Source: Streptomyces sp. NBC_01283 (lineage in GTDB: Bacteria; Actinomycetota; Actinomycetes; Streptomycetales; Streptomycetaceae). From it: a stretch of DNA of 64,000 nucleotides. Of this stretch, positions 43,450 through 51,989 are shown in pieces. Below the pieces are notes generated by a model. That model had not been told where the DNA came from and did not search any database. It was given only the letters and a program-made list of their open reading frames with translations. The stretch spans positions 2,046,001 through 2,110,000 of the forward strand of contig NZ_CP108430.1 of the NCBI RefSeq assembly GCF_041435335.1, in the 5' to 3' direction. The translations under genes were made by a program, and so were the position numbers. Each line of letters starts with the position of its first letter. Position 1 is the stretch's first letter.

Positions 43450-45870
43450 CTAGTCCTCGTGGCCCAGTTGCAGATCCCGCTCCGTACGCCCGCCGCCCGC
43501 GACCTGGAGCACGGTCGCCACCGGCGGGTAGCCCGCGGCGATGACGGTGTACTCGCCGGACGACAGGTCGATGAACCGGAAGGTGCCGTCCTCCCTCGTG
43601 GTGAGGGTGTCCACGACGTTGCCCGCCGCGTCGAGCAGCGTCACGCGGGCGTCCTCCACGGGCCGCCCGCCGGTGGCCCGCACGGTCCCGCGCAGGACGG
43701 CACCGCCCGCGAGTTCGACGTCCTGCCGGGTCTCGCGGGAGGCCTGCACGGAAACGGGCAGGGCCGCGGGCCGGAAGGCGGGCGCGCTGGCGGCCAGGGT
43801 GTACTCGCCCGCCACCAGTTCCGTGATCACATAACCGCCTTCGCGCCCGCTGCGGGTGGTGGCGACGACCTCTCCGCGGACGTCGGTGAGGGTGACCGCG
43901 GCGTCCCTGACCGGCGTCCCGTCGGCGGTGACCACGCTGCCGGCCAGGCGCCCCGCGCCGCCGAGCACCACGTCCAGTTCCACGGGGCGCTCGCCGACGG
44001 TGACGGTGACCGCCTGCGGCTGATGGCCCCCGGCGGCCGCGATCAGGACGAACGATCCCGAGCCCGGCGTGGAGAGCGCGTACCGCCCGTCGTCCCCGCT
44101 CGCACCGCGGCCGATCTGCCTGCCCCCGACGTCGATGAGGGTCAGGGCGGCGCGGGGCACCACGGTGCCGTCCGGGTGCTGCACGGTGCCGCAGACGGGG
44201 ACCCCGGCGGCGTACGAGGTGCGGGCCTGGGGGATGTTCGTGGGCTCGGCCGTGGGGGCGTCCTGGGACGCTGCGCTGGACAACAGGGGTGTCTCCTTGA
44301 GGAAGAAGGTGATCAGCATGCCGAGGACGAGCACCGGCACCAGGTAGAGGAAGATGCGGGGCATCGCGTCGGCGTACGCCTGGATGTAGCCCTCGCGCAG
44401 CGGGGCGGGCATCGCGTGGACGAGCTGCGGGGTGATGGCCTCGGGGTCCGGGAGACCGGCCCCGGCCGGGATGCGGTCGGCGAGCGAGTCCGCGAGCCGG
44501 TCGGCGAAGAGCGTGCCGAAGATCGCGGCGCCGACGCTGCCGCCGATCTGCCGGAAGTAGTTGTTGGCGCTGGTGGCGGTGCCGAGGTCGGAGGGGCGTA
44601 CCGCGTTCTGTACGGCGAGGATGAGCACCGGCATGACGAGGCCGACGCCCGCACCGAGCACGGCCATCCAGATGCTGTAGTGCAGCCGGGGTGTGTCGGC
44701 CTCAAGCCGGGAGAGCAGCCACATGCCGATGACGGACAGGATGCCGCCGATGACGGGATAGATCTTGTAGCGCCCGGTGTGGCTGATGAGCTGGCCGGAG
44801 AGGACCGAGGCGCCCACGACGCCGCCCATCATCGGCAGCATGAGCAGCCCGGACTCGGTGGCGCTCGCGCCGTCCACCATCTGCAGGAAGGTCGGCAGAT
44901 AGCTGGCCGCCCCGAAGAGGGCGACGCCGACGACCATGCCCACCACGCCGGTGATGTTGAAGACCGGGTCGCGGAACAGCCGTAGCGGGATGATCGGTTC
45001 TGCGGCGAAGCGTTCGGCGACGACGAAGAGCACCGTCGAGGCGACGGCTCCGGCCGCGAGCCCGAGGATGACGCGCGATCCCCACGCGTACTCGGTGCCG
45101 CCCCAACTGGTCACGAGCACCAGGCAGGTGGAGGCCGAGGCGAGCAACAGCGCGCCGAGGACGTCGAGTCGGGCCCTCACCGTGCGCTTGGGCAGCTTGA
45201 GCCCGAAGCTGACGACGAGGAGGGTGACGAGCCCGAAGGGCACATTGAAGTAGAAGCACCAGCGCCAGGTGACGTGGTCGGTGAAGAACCCGCCGAGCAG
45301 CGGTCCCGCGACCGACGCGAGGCCGAAGGAGGCGCCGATCAGGCCCATGTAGCGGCCGCGTTCCCGGGGCGGGACGATGTCCGCGATGATCGCCTGTACG
45401 CCGATCATGAGGCCGCCCGCGCCGATGCCCTGGATGGCACGGAAGGCGATGAGCTGGTCCATCGTGCGCGACCAGCCGGCCAGCGCGGAGCCGATGACGA
45501 AGATGACGATGGCGAACTGGAAGACGCCCTTGCGCCCGAAGAGGTCCCCGAGCTTGCCGTAGATGGGCAGCCCGATCGTGGACGTGAGCAGATAGGCGGT
45601 GATCGCCCAGGACATCCGGTCCAGGCCGTGCAGCTCACCGACGATCTTCGGGAGCGCGGTGGCGACGATCATCTGCTCGAGCGCGGCGAGCAGCAGGGCG
45701 AGCATGAGCCCGACGAAGACCATCCGGACGCGCCCGGGGCTGAGCCCTGCCGTCGCCGACACGTGCTCCTGGGGTGGCGGCGCCTCTTCGATGCCCGGCG
45801 GCACCGTGGCCACCGCCGCCCCCTCGGCGTCCTCCTGCTCGGCGCCCTGCACCAGCGTCGTGCCACCCAC
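43450..45870 (-). CDS. DHA2 MFS transporter fused to three carboxypeptidase-regulatory-like beta-sandwich domains
   Basis: 806 residues. Residues about 45-550 form a 14-segment DHA2 exporter (LEQMIVATALPKIVGELHGL; GKLGDLFGRKGVFQFAIVIF; GASFGLASVAGPLLGGFFTD). Residues about 575-800 hold three repeats of a CNA-B/CarboxypepD_reg fold, each about 75 residues: VCGTVQHPDGTVVPRAALTL…, LAGSVVTADGTPVRDAAVTL…, LRGTVRATGGRPVEDARVTL…, with DGRYALSTPGSGSFVLIAAA-type ends. These domains are usually extracellular, yet a 14-segment topology would leave the tail in the cytoplasm. Probable drug/metabolite export; the role of the tail is unknown. GTG at 45870. Confidence 0.88.
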   Translation of the reverse strand: MGGTTLVQGAEQEDAEGAAVATVPPGIEEAPPPQEHVSATAGLSPGRVRMVFVGLMLALLLAALEQMIVATALPKIVGELHGLDRMSWAITAYLLTSTIGLPIYGKLGDLFGRKGVFQFAIVIFVIGSALAGWSRTMDQLIAFRAIQGIGAGGLMIGVQAIIADIVPPRERGRYMGLIGASFGLASVAGPLLGGFFTDHVTWRWCFYFNVPFGLVTLLVVSFGLKLPKRTVRARLDVLGALLLASASTCLVLVTSWGGTEYAWGSRVILGLAAGAVASTVLFVVAERFAAEPIIPLRLFRDPVFNITGVVGMVVGVALFGAASYLPTFLQMVDGASATESGLLMLPMMGGVVGASVLSGQLISHTGRYKIYPVIGGILSVIGMWLLSRLEADTPRLHYSIWMAVLGAGVGLVMPVLILAVQNAVRPSDLGTATSANNYFRQIGGSVGAAIFGTLFADRLADSLADRIPAGAGLPDPEAITPQLVHAMPAPLREGYIQAYADAMPRIFLYLVPVLVLGMLITFFLKETPLLSSAASQDAPTAEPTNIPQARTSYAAGVPVCGTVQHPDGTVVPRAALTLIDVGGRQIGRGASGDDGRYALSTPGSGSFVLIAAAGGHQPQAVTVTVGERPVELDVVLGGAGRLAGSVVTADGTPVRDAAVTLTDVRGEVVATTRSGREGGYVITELVAGEYTLAASAPAFRPAALPVSVQASRETRQDVELAGGAVLRGTVRATGGRPVEDARVTLLDAAGNVVDTLTTREDGTFRFIDLSSGEYTVIAAGYPPVATVLQVAGGGRTERDLQLGHED

Positions 45871-46072
45871 GTCCTGCTCCCCTCGTCAGCGCCTGCGCCG
45901 CATTTCTCGCATTACGCGACAACTGCGAGCAAGCGCGACGAGTCGCCCCTGTGTGGGGTCAGGCGCACGTATGCGCCGGTGGGAGCCCTACGCCGTACAA
46001 TTGGCCCGAACAGAAAACCACTCGAAACGGTGAGCGTGACAACAACCCTTATGGGTTACCGGAGTTGAGGGC

Positions 46073-46516
46073 CTACTTCTCGACCTCGGCGGCGAGCTTG
46101 CCGAGCACCGCGTCGTAGATCCGCCCGAGCCCCTTGGGCGCGAAGGTCTTTTCGAAGAAGCCGCCGATGCCACCCGCACCGTTCCACACGGTGGAGACGA
46201 CCACGCGCGCCTTGCCCTCTCCCGCCGGGGTCACGGTCCAGGTGGTGACCATGGAGGAGTTGCGGTCCTTCTCGACGAGCTCACCGTCGGTCGGCTCGCT
46301 GACCTCGAGGAGGCAGTCCCGGATGCGCTTGCTGGTGGCCTGCAGCTTCCAGTGGACGAGCGTCCCGTCGCCGTCCCCGCCCTCACGCACCTCGAACTCA
46401 CTGAAGTGCTCGGACAGGATCTTCGGACGCGTGCCTTCGTAGTCGGCGAGCGCGTCGAAGACGTCCTCCGGCCGCGCCGCGATGATCCGCTCCGTGGTCG
46501 CCTCGACCTGCGCCAT
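46073..46516 (-). CDS. SRPBCC-family protein
   Basis: 147 residues with the START/Bet v1-like fold: VEATTERIIAARPEDVFDAL at the start, ILSEHFSEFEVREGGDGDGT in the core and a C-terminal helix GRIYDAVLGKLAAEVEK. The cavity binds hydrophobic ligands; actinobacterial members include polyketide cyclase-like and stress proteins, with no specific role visible here. The ATG at 46516 follows GGAGGA and is better than an in-frame start at 46645. Divergent from the SplB-like gene. Confidence 0.82.
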   Translation of the reverse strand: MAQVEATTERIIAARPEDVFDALADYEGTRPKILSEHFSEFEVREGGDGDGTLVHWKLQATSKRIRDCLLEVSEPTDGELVEKDRNSSMVTTWTVTPAGEGKARVVVSTVWNGAGGIGGFFEKTFAPKGLGRIYDAVLGKLAAEVEK

Positions 46517-46647
46517 GGCACTTCCTCCAGCACTCGGTTGTTCAGGGTGATCCCCGGAAGCCAACCACCCTGCGCACCGGGCCCTCAAATCGGGGTCCCC
46601 TCGGGGTCCACTCGTGGTCCCCGAGGCATCCCCTCGCACGATCAAGG

Positions 46648-46659
46648 GAACATGTGTTC
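46648..46659. promoter_or_regulatory. LexA-type SOS box
   Basis: GAACATGTGTTC, matching the actinobacterial LexA core GAAC-N4-GTTC, 32 bases before the ATG at 46692. It predicts DNA-damage induction of the downstream radical SAM gene. Confidence 0.6.
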
Positions 46660-46691
46660 TATTCTGTGGTCAGTGCTACCGAGGAGGCGTC

Positions 46692-47741
46692 ATGCGCTGG
46701 GAGAACCTCGCCGACGGGCCGTCACGGGGTGTCGCGGATGCCGCGCTGTTCGGCGCGGACGCGGTCACCACCAGGACCTTCGACACCCCCGAGTTCCGTG
46801 GGATCACCTTCCACGAGATCCGGGCCAGGACCATCGTGAACCGGGTGCCCGGAGCGTCCCGCATGCCGTTCGAGTGGACGGTCAATCCGTACCGGGGGTG
46901 CACGCACGCGTGCGTCTACTGTTTCGCGCGCAAGACGCACAGTTATCTGGACCAGGACACGGGGCTCGGCTTCGACAGCCAGATCGTGGTCAAGGTCAAC
47001 GCCCCCGACCTGCTGCGCCGCCAGCTCGCCTCGCCCCGCTGGCACGGCCAGCACATCGCGATGGGCACGAACGTCGACTGCTATCAGCGGGCCGAGGGGC
47101 GCTACGGCCTCATGCCGGGGATCATCGCCGCCCTGCGCGACCACGCGAACCCCTTCTCCATCCTCACGAAGGGCACGCTGATCCTGCGGGACCTCGACCT
47201 GCTGCGGCAGGCCGCCGCCGTCACCGACGTGGGGATCTCCGTGTCCGTCGGCTTCGTCGACCAGGAGCTGTGGCGCACGGTCGAGCCGGGCACGCCCGCT
47301 CCGGAGCGGCGGCTCGACGTGGTGCGCACGCTGACCGATCACGGCATCGGGTGCGGGGTGCTCATGGCGCCCGTGATCCCCTTCATCGGGGACCGGCCCG
47401 AGCAACTGCGGGCGACCGTACGGGCGATCGCCGCCTCGGGAGCGACGTCCGTGACGCCGCTCGTGCTGCATCTGCGGCCGGGGGCGCGCGAGTGGTTCAT
47501 GGCCTGGCTGGAGCAGCACCATCCGTATCTCGTGCGGCGCTACGAACGGCTGTACGCGGAAGGCGCCTACGCACCCAAGTGGTACCAGCGCCGGATCACC
47601 CGCCAAGTGCACGAGCTGGCCGAGGAGTTCGGCATCGGCCCCGCGCGGGCGGACGCCACCCGCCGTATCCGCCCACCCCAAGACTCAGGCGCCCACACCG
47701 AGACCGCCCCTCCCGGCGGCACCCAGCTCGCCCTGCTGTGA
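46692..47741 (+). CDS. SplB-like radical SAM protein (Rv2578c family)
   Basis: 349 residues. The iron-sulfur motif NPYRGCTHACVYCFARKTHS (CxxxCxxC) and the barrel parts VVKVNAPDLLRRQLASPRWH, IAMGTNVDCYQRAEGRYGLM and HANPFSILTKGTLILRDLDL are diagnostic of the Rv2578c-type family, which resembles spore photoproduct lyase (SplB). The C-terminus (YAPKWYQRRITRQVHELAEE) is typical. Reaction unknown; DNA-damage repair or nucleotide modification is inferred from the SplB likeness and the SOS box. GAGGAGG precedes the ATG. It stands before the RidA-family gene by 22 bases. Confidence 0.87.
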   Translation: MRWENLADGPSRGVADAALFGADAVTTRTFDTPEFRGITFHEIRARTIVNRVPGASRMPFEWTVNPYRGCTHACVYCFARKTHSYLDQDTGLGFDSQIVVKVNAPDLLRRQLASPRWHGQHIAMGTNVDCYQRAEGRYGLMPGIIAALRDHANPFSILTKGTLILRDLDLLRQAAAVTDVGISVSVGFVDQELWRTVEPGTPAPERRLDVVRTLTDHGIGCGVLMAPVIPFIGDRPEQLRATVRAIAASGATSVTPLVLHLRPGAREWFMAWLEQHHPYLVRRYERLYAEGAYAPKWYQRRITRQVHELAEEFGIGPARADATRRIRPPQDSGAHTETAPPGGTQLALL

Positions 47742-47763
47742 ACCCACCGTCCAGGATGGACCC

Positions 47764-48156
47764 ATGAGCCGACTGACCCACATCAACGCCCCCGACGGCG
47801 TCTTCCCCGCCACCGCGTACACGCACGTCGTCATGGGCACCGGCCGCTTCGTCGCGATCTCCGGGCAGCTCCCCCTGGACGAGCGCGGGGAACTGGTCGG
47901 CGAGGGGGACGCGGCCGCCCAGGCGCGGCAGGTCTTCGACAATCTGCGGCGCTGCCTGCTGGCCGCGGGCGGCGGCTTCGACGACATAGTGAAGCTGACG
48001 TACTACGTCACGGACATGGCGTACATGCCCGCGATCCGGGCCGCACGCGACGTCCACATGGACCCGGAGCGGCTCCCGGCGTCCTCCGCCGTGCAGGTCG
48101 CCGCTCTCGTGTCGCCGCGGTTCATGATGGAGATCGAGGCGTACGCCGTCCTGTGA
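47764..48156 (+). CDS. RidA/YjgF-family protein lacking the substrate-binding Arg
   Basis: 130 residues with the RidA trimeric fold: YTHVVMGTGRFVAISGQLPL, AQARQVFDNLRRCLLAAGGG and IVKLTYYVTDMAYMPAIRAA. RidA proper deaminates reactive enamines and needs an Arg in a PARSxV loop; here the loop reads RLPASSAVQVAALVSP, so the Arg is Ser. It therefore belongs to the wider Rid group of unknown activity rather than archetypal RidA. Just behind the SplB-like gene, so it may be induced with it. Confidence 0.85.
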   Translation: MSRLTHINAPDGVFPATAYTHVVMGTGRFVAISGQLPLDERGELVGEGDAAAQARQVFDNLRRCLLAAGGGFDDIVKLTYYVTDMAYMPAIRAARDVHMDPERLPASSAVQVAALVSPRFMMEIEAYAVL

Positions 48157-48184
48157 CCACGGCGGACACCGGCCCGCCGGAAAG

Positions 48185-48754
48185 CTAGCCCGGCAGTCGG
48201 GCGAGGGCCGCGGCGGCCGCCGCCGCGAGCCGCGGATAGCCGATGGCGCGGGTCAGAACGGGCCGGGCCCGCGGGTCCTCCAGCGCCCCCAGGCCCTCCA
48301 CGCAGGCCAGCGCGATCTTCCCGTACGGATCGTGCGGGGCGAGCCTGCGCCCCAGCGTGGTGATGAGGGCGGGCGCCGATTCGGGGGCGCGCAGCTCGGT
48401 GAGCAGACGCACGGGGTACAGGGCGTAGGCGACCCTCAGCTCATTGGTGGCCAGGGCGGCTGCCGCCCGTGCCGTACGTGGATCACGCAACCTGGCCAGG
48501 GCGTACGCGGCGGCCGCGCAGCGCGAGGGGTCCCGGTGGTTCAGGAGCAGCACCAGGGACTCGAAGGCCCGGTTGTCCCCGGCGGCACCGAGGCGGACCG
48601 CCGCCAGCTCCCGTGCCCACAGTGGCTGACCCGCCGCGGCGAGCACCTCCGCCAGTTCCTCCACATCGCCGGTCGCGACCAGCCTCTCGTAACTCTCCGA
48701 GACCCCCGCCTCGCGGCGTAAGCGTTCCGTCACCGTGCGCAACTCCACGTCCAT
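48185..48754 (-). CDS. HEAT-repeat protein
   Basis: 189 residues made of helical HEAT/PBS-lyase-like repeats: ELAAVRLGAAGDNRAFESLV, LLNHRDPSRCAAAAYALARL, RDPRTARAAAALATNELRVA, and LGALEDPRARPVLTRAIGYP at the end. A scaffold or protein-binding role is likely; no catalytic motif. ATG at 48754 is preferred to the GTG at 48784. The gene is divergent from the 3-hydroxyacyl-CoA dehydrogenase gene across about 345 bases. Confidence 0.78.
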   Translation of the reverse strand: MDVELRTVTERLRREAGVSESYERLVATGDVEELAEVLAAAGQPLWARELAAVRLGAAGDNRAFESLVLLLNHRDPSRCAAAAYALARLRDPRTARAAAALATNELRVAYALYPVRLLTELRAPESAPALITTLGRRLAPHDPYGKIALACVEGLGALEDPRARPVLTRAIGYPRLAAAAAAALARLPG

Positions 48755-49099
48755 GACGGGGAGCCTATCCGCGATGTAGATCACAAACCCTGGGGACTGG
48801 CGCGCTCGTTACTCGCCGGTTAATCTCATGTGAGCGGGGCACACTCCCTGTCAGCAGTTCCCCAACCTCGCAGCGGCCTGGTGACGCAGCCGGTGCGATT
48901 GCTTGTCGGTTCGGTGCTTCAGCACCTCAGCTCCATCCAGTACGACGCGGCTCCGGGACAGAGCCGGTCGACTCCTCACGGGCGTGCGCGCTTCGCCGCC
49001 CGGTCACGACACGCAGCAGTTCACCTTCCGTACGCCGCGCCTCAGTTGCCGCGCACCGCGTGCGCCCCTCAGTCGTCACTCACTTCCTGGAGTCCACGC
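48755..49099. other. Divergent intergenic region with an imperfect palindrome
   Basis: 345 bases between the HEAT and dehydrogenase genes. The frame upstream of the dehydrogenase stays open, but its codons look non-coding. The only feature I can support is the imperfect palindrome at 48809-48823. Confidence 0.4.
48809..48823. promoter_or_regulatory. Imperfect palindrome TTAC-TCGCCG-GTTAA
   Basis: TTACTCGCCGGTTAA in the divergent promoter region. Its form recalls TetR-type operators in front of acyl-CoA metabolism genes, but I cannot name a regulator. Confidence 0.3.
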
Positions 49100-50881
49100 A
49101 TGGACACTCCCTTGAACACCGTCGCCGTGATCGGTCTCGGCACGATGGGCACCGGCATCGCCGAGGTCCTGGCCCGCGCGGGACGCGAGGTCATCGGCAT
49201 CGACATCAGCGAGGCCGCGGGCGCCCAGGCCGTCGCCGCCATCGAGTCGTCCACCGCGCGGGCCGTGCGCCGTGAGCAGCTCACCGAGGACGAGCGGCGT
49301 GACGCGCTCGCCCGCGTCCGCACCTTCACCGACCTGCAGGCCGCGGCCGACGCCGACCTGGTGATCGAGGTCGCCCCGGAGTCGTACGAGATCAAGCAGC
49401 AGATCATCCGTGAACTCGACGGTGTCGTGCGCCCCGGGACGATCATCGCGACCGGCACGAACGCGCTGTCCGTGACCCGCCTTGCCGCCGAATCACAGCG
49501 CCCCGAGCGGGTGCTCGGCCTGCACTTCTTCAACCCGGCACCGGCGATGAAGCTGGTCGAGGTGGTGTCGTCCGTGCTGACCGCGCCCGCGGCCGTCGCC
49601 TCCGTCACCGACCTGGCGTACGCGCTGGGCAAGGAGCCCGTCGCGGTCGGCGACCGGCCCGGATTCGTGGCCGACGGCCTGCTCTTCGGCTACCTCAACC
49701 AGGCCGCCGCGATGTACGAGGCCAAGTACGCGTCCCGCGAGGACATCGACGCCGCGATGCGGCTCGGCTGCGGACTGCCGATGGGCCCCCTCGCCCTGCT
49801 CGACCTGATCGGCGTCGACACCGCCCGCACGGTCCTGGACGCGATGTACTCCGAGTCCCACGACCGCCTGCACGCACCCGCCCCGATCCTCAAACAGCTC
49901 AGCGAGGCGGGCCTGACCGGCCGCAAGACGGGGCGCGGCTTCTACTCGTATGCGGAGCCCGGCAGTTCGGTCGTCGTGCGGGACGCGCTGACCCCGCCGG
50001 AGGACGGGCGCCAGGGCGGCGGGCGCACCATCCGCTCGGTCGGTGTCGCCGGGTCGGGGACGATGGCGTCCGGCATCGCCGAGGTCTTCGCCAAGGCCGG
50101 TTACGACGTGGTGCTCGCCGCGCGCAGCGAGGAGAAGGCGGAGAAGGCCAAGTCCCGTATCGCCAAGTCGCTTTCGCGCTCCGTCGACAAGGGGCGGATG
50201 ACGGCGGAGACCGCGGCCAAGACACTGGACCGGATCGTTCCGGCCGGGACGTACGACGCGTTCACCGACGTCGACCTGGCCCTGGAGGCGGTCGCCGAGG
50301 ACCTGGAGATCAAGCAGCAGCTGTTCGCGGCGTTCGACAAGGTCTGCAAGCCGGGCGCGATCCTGGCGACCACCACTTCGTCCCTGCCGGTCGTCGCCTG
50401 CGCCCGCGCCACCTCGCGTCCCGGCGACGTGATCGGCATGCACTTCTTCAACCCGGCACCGGCGATGAAGCTGGTCGAGGTGGTCCGCACGGTCCTCACG
50501 GACGACGACGTGCACGCGACGGTCCGGCAGGTCTGCGCGACCATCAAGAAGCACCCGGTGGACTGCGGCGACCGGGCTGGCTTCATCGTGAACGCGCTGC
50601 TGTTCCCCTACCTCAACAACGCGATCAAGATGGTCCAGGAGCACTACGCGACGCTCGACGACATCGACGCCGCGATGAAGCTCGGCGGCGGCTACCCCAT
50701 GGGCCCCTTCGAGCTCCTGGACGTCGTCGGCCTGGACGTCTCGCTCGCCATCGAGAAGGTCCTGCACCGCGAGTTCCGCGACCCGGGCCTCGCCCCCGCT
50801 CCCCTGCTCGAACACCTGGTGGCCGCGGGCTGCCTCGGCCGCAAGACCGGCCGCGGCTTCCGCGAATATGCCCGACGGTAG
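49100..50881 (+). CDS. 3-hydroxyacyl-CoA (3-hydroxybutyryl-CoA) dehydrogenase, tandem-duplicated
   Basis: 593 residues containing two complete HBDH units, about 1-285 and 310-593. Each has an NAD Rossmann loop (VAVIGLGTMGTGIAEVLARA; VGVAGSGTMASGIAEVFAKA), the catalytic His motif (LHFFNPAPAMKLVEVV and MHFFNPAPAMKLVEVV) and the C-terminal GRKTGRGFYSYAE / GRKTGRGFREYAR end. Single-unit enzymes are about 285 residues. It converts acetoacetyl-CoA and 3-hydroxybutyryl-CoA and supplies crotonyl-CoA precursors to the Ccr step encoded downstream. The two units share an exactly identical 46-base DNA segment. ATG at 49100 has CTGGAG upstream. Confidence 0.9.
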   Translation: MDTPLNTVAVIGLGTMGTGIAEVLARAGREVIGIDISEAAGAQAVAAIESSTARAVRREQLTEDERRDALARVRTFTDLQAAADADLVIEVAPESYEIKQQIIRELDGVVRPGTIIATGTNALSVTRLAAESQRPERVLGLHFFNPAPAMKLVEVVSSVLTAPAAVASVTDLAYALGKEPVAVGDRPGFVADGLLFGYLNQAAAMYEAKYASREDIDAAMRLGCGLPMGPLALLDLIGVDTARTVLDAMYSESHDRLHAPAPILKQLSEAGLTGRKTGRGFYSYAEPGSSVVVRDALTPPEDGRQGGGRTIRSVGVAGSGTMASGIAEVFAKAGYDVVLAARSEEKAEKAKSRIAKSLSRSVDKGRMTAETAAKTLDRIVPAGTYDAFTDVDLALEAVAEDLEIKQQLFAAFDKVCKPGAILATTTSSLPVVACARATSRPGDVIGMHFFNPAPAMKLVEVVRTVLTDDDVHATVRQVCATIKKHPVDCGDRAGFIVNALLFPYLNNAIKMVQEHYATLDDIDAAMKLGGGYPMGPFELLDVVGLDVSLAIEKVLHREFRDPGLAPAPLLEHLVAAGCLGRKTGRGFREYARR

Positions 50882-51005
50882 GCCGGAAGCGGACGGGAGC
50901 GCGCCTGACGGCAGACCTCGCACGGACTGGGGCGGGCTGCTCGAACCCCCGGGCGGCCCCGTCCCGCAGGAGCACTCGGCTGCGCATATGCAGTACGTTC
51001 GGGTC

Positions 51006-51818
51006 ATGCCCAAGGCCGCCAAGTCCTCACGTACGCCCGCTACGCCCGACGCTCCGGAGAGCGCGGCCGGCAGCCGCGCCGCCGCCCAACGCCTCAAGAT
51101 GCGCCGGGAGCTGGCGGCCGCCGCGATGGAGCTCTTCGCGTCCAAGGGGTACGAGGCCACGACGGTCGACGAGATCGCCGCACAGGCCGGGGTCGCCCGC
51201 CGGACCTTCTTCCGGCACTTCCGCTCCAAGGAAGAGGCGATCTTCCCGGACCACGACGACACCTTGATCCGGGCGGAGGCGGTCCTGAACGCGGCGCCGC
51301 CGCACGAGCACCCGCTCGACACGGTGTGCCGGGGCATCAAGGAAGTCATGAAGATGTACGCGGCCTCGCCCGCCGTGTCCGTCGAGCGGTACCGCCTGAC
51401 CCGCGAGGTCCCCACGCTGCGCGAGCGCGAGATCGCCTCGGTGGCTCGCTACGAACGGCTCTTCACGCGCTATCTCCTGGGCCACTTCGACGAGCAGGCC
51501 CACCACGACGGCAACGACGACCCGCTCCTGGCGGAGGTCGCGGCGTCGGCGGTGGTGACGGCACACAACCACGTGCTGCGGCGGTGGCTCCGCGCGGGCG
51601 GCCAGGGCGACGTGGAGACCCAGCTGGACCATGCCTTCGCCATCGTCCGCAGGACCTTCGGTTCGGGCATCGGGGCGGGACGCGACACCACCACCGCTCC
51701 GGCGGCCTCGGTGAGCACCGGGGGCGATGTCCTGGTCACCGTGGCCCGGACGGACGCACCGCTGGACGAGATCATGCGCACGATCGAGAAGGCGCTGCGG
51801 GAGCGGGATTCCCAGTGA
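51006..51818 (+). CDS. TetR-family regulator, probable repressor of ccr
   Basis: 270 residues. After a flexible N-terminus the helix-turn-helix is LKMRRELAAAAMELFASKGY, then EATTVDEIAAQAGVARRTFF and RHFRSKEEAIFPDHDD. The effector domain spans about 95-215, and a long C-terminal tail (TTTAPAASVSTGGDVLVTVA onward) follows, which is unusual for TetR. Its position between the dehydrogenase and ccr, plus paired operators in the ccr promoter, suggests it represses ccr and perhaps responds to acyl-CoA. ATG 51006 (MPKAAKSS) is chosen over 50988; neither has a strong ribosome-binding site. A strong terminator follows. Confidence 0.86.
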   Translation: MPKAAKSSRTPATPDAPESAAGSRAAAQRLKMRRELAAAAMELFASKGYEATTVDEIAAQAGVARRTFFRHFRSKEEAIFPDHDDTLIRAEAVLNAAPPHEHPLDTVCRGIKEVMKMYAASPAVSVERYRLTREVPTLREREIASVARYERLFTRYLLGHFDEQAHHDGNDDPLLAEVAASAVVTAHNHVLRRWLRAGGQGDVETQLDHAFAIVRRTFGSGIGAGRDTTTAPAASVSTGGDVLVTVARTDAPLDEIMRTIEKALRERDSQ

Positions 51819-51865
51819 ATTCCTAGATCGAGATCCGTTTTTACACCCTTTTGTCCTGGGCTTTT

Positions 51866-51897
51866 GAAGGGGCGCTACCCACCGGTAGCGCCCCTTC
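51866..51897. terminator. Hairpin terminator between tetR and ccr
   Basis: 14-base perfect stem GAAGGGGCGCTACC / GGTAGCGCCCCTTC, loop CACC, 47 bases after the TetR stop. It isolates ccr from upstream transcription. Confidence 0.8.
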
Positions 51898-51952
51898 CGT
51901 CATGCCGCCACACGCTCTGACCTGCACTGATCGATCATCCATCAAAAATTGA

Positions 51953-51989
51953 TGGCACTCAGTGTCTTGCTCACTGGCACGCGGTGTCA
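51953..51989 (+). promoter_or_regulatory. Twin TGGCAC-N3-GTGTC operators in the ccr promoter
   Basis: Two copies, at 51953-51966 and 51975-51989, with centres 22 bases apart (about two helical turns). Each is an imperfect palindrome (TGGCAC…GTGTCA). The second lies in the -35/-10 spacer and the first directly upstream of the -35. Confidence 0.65.
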
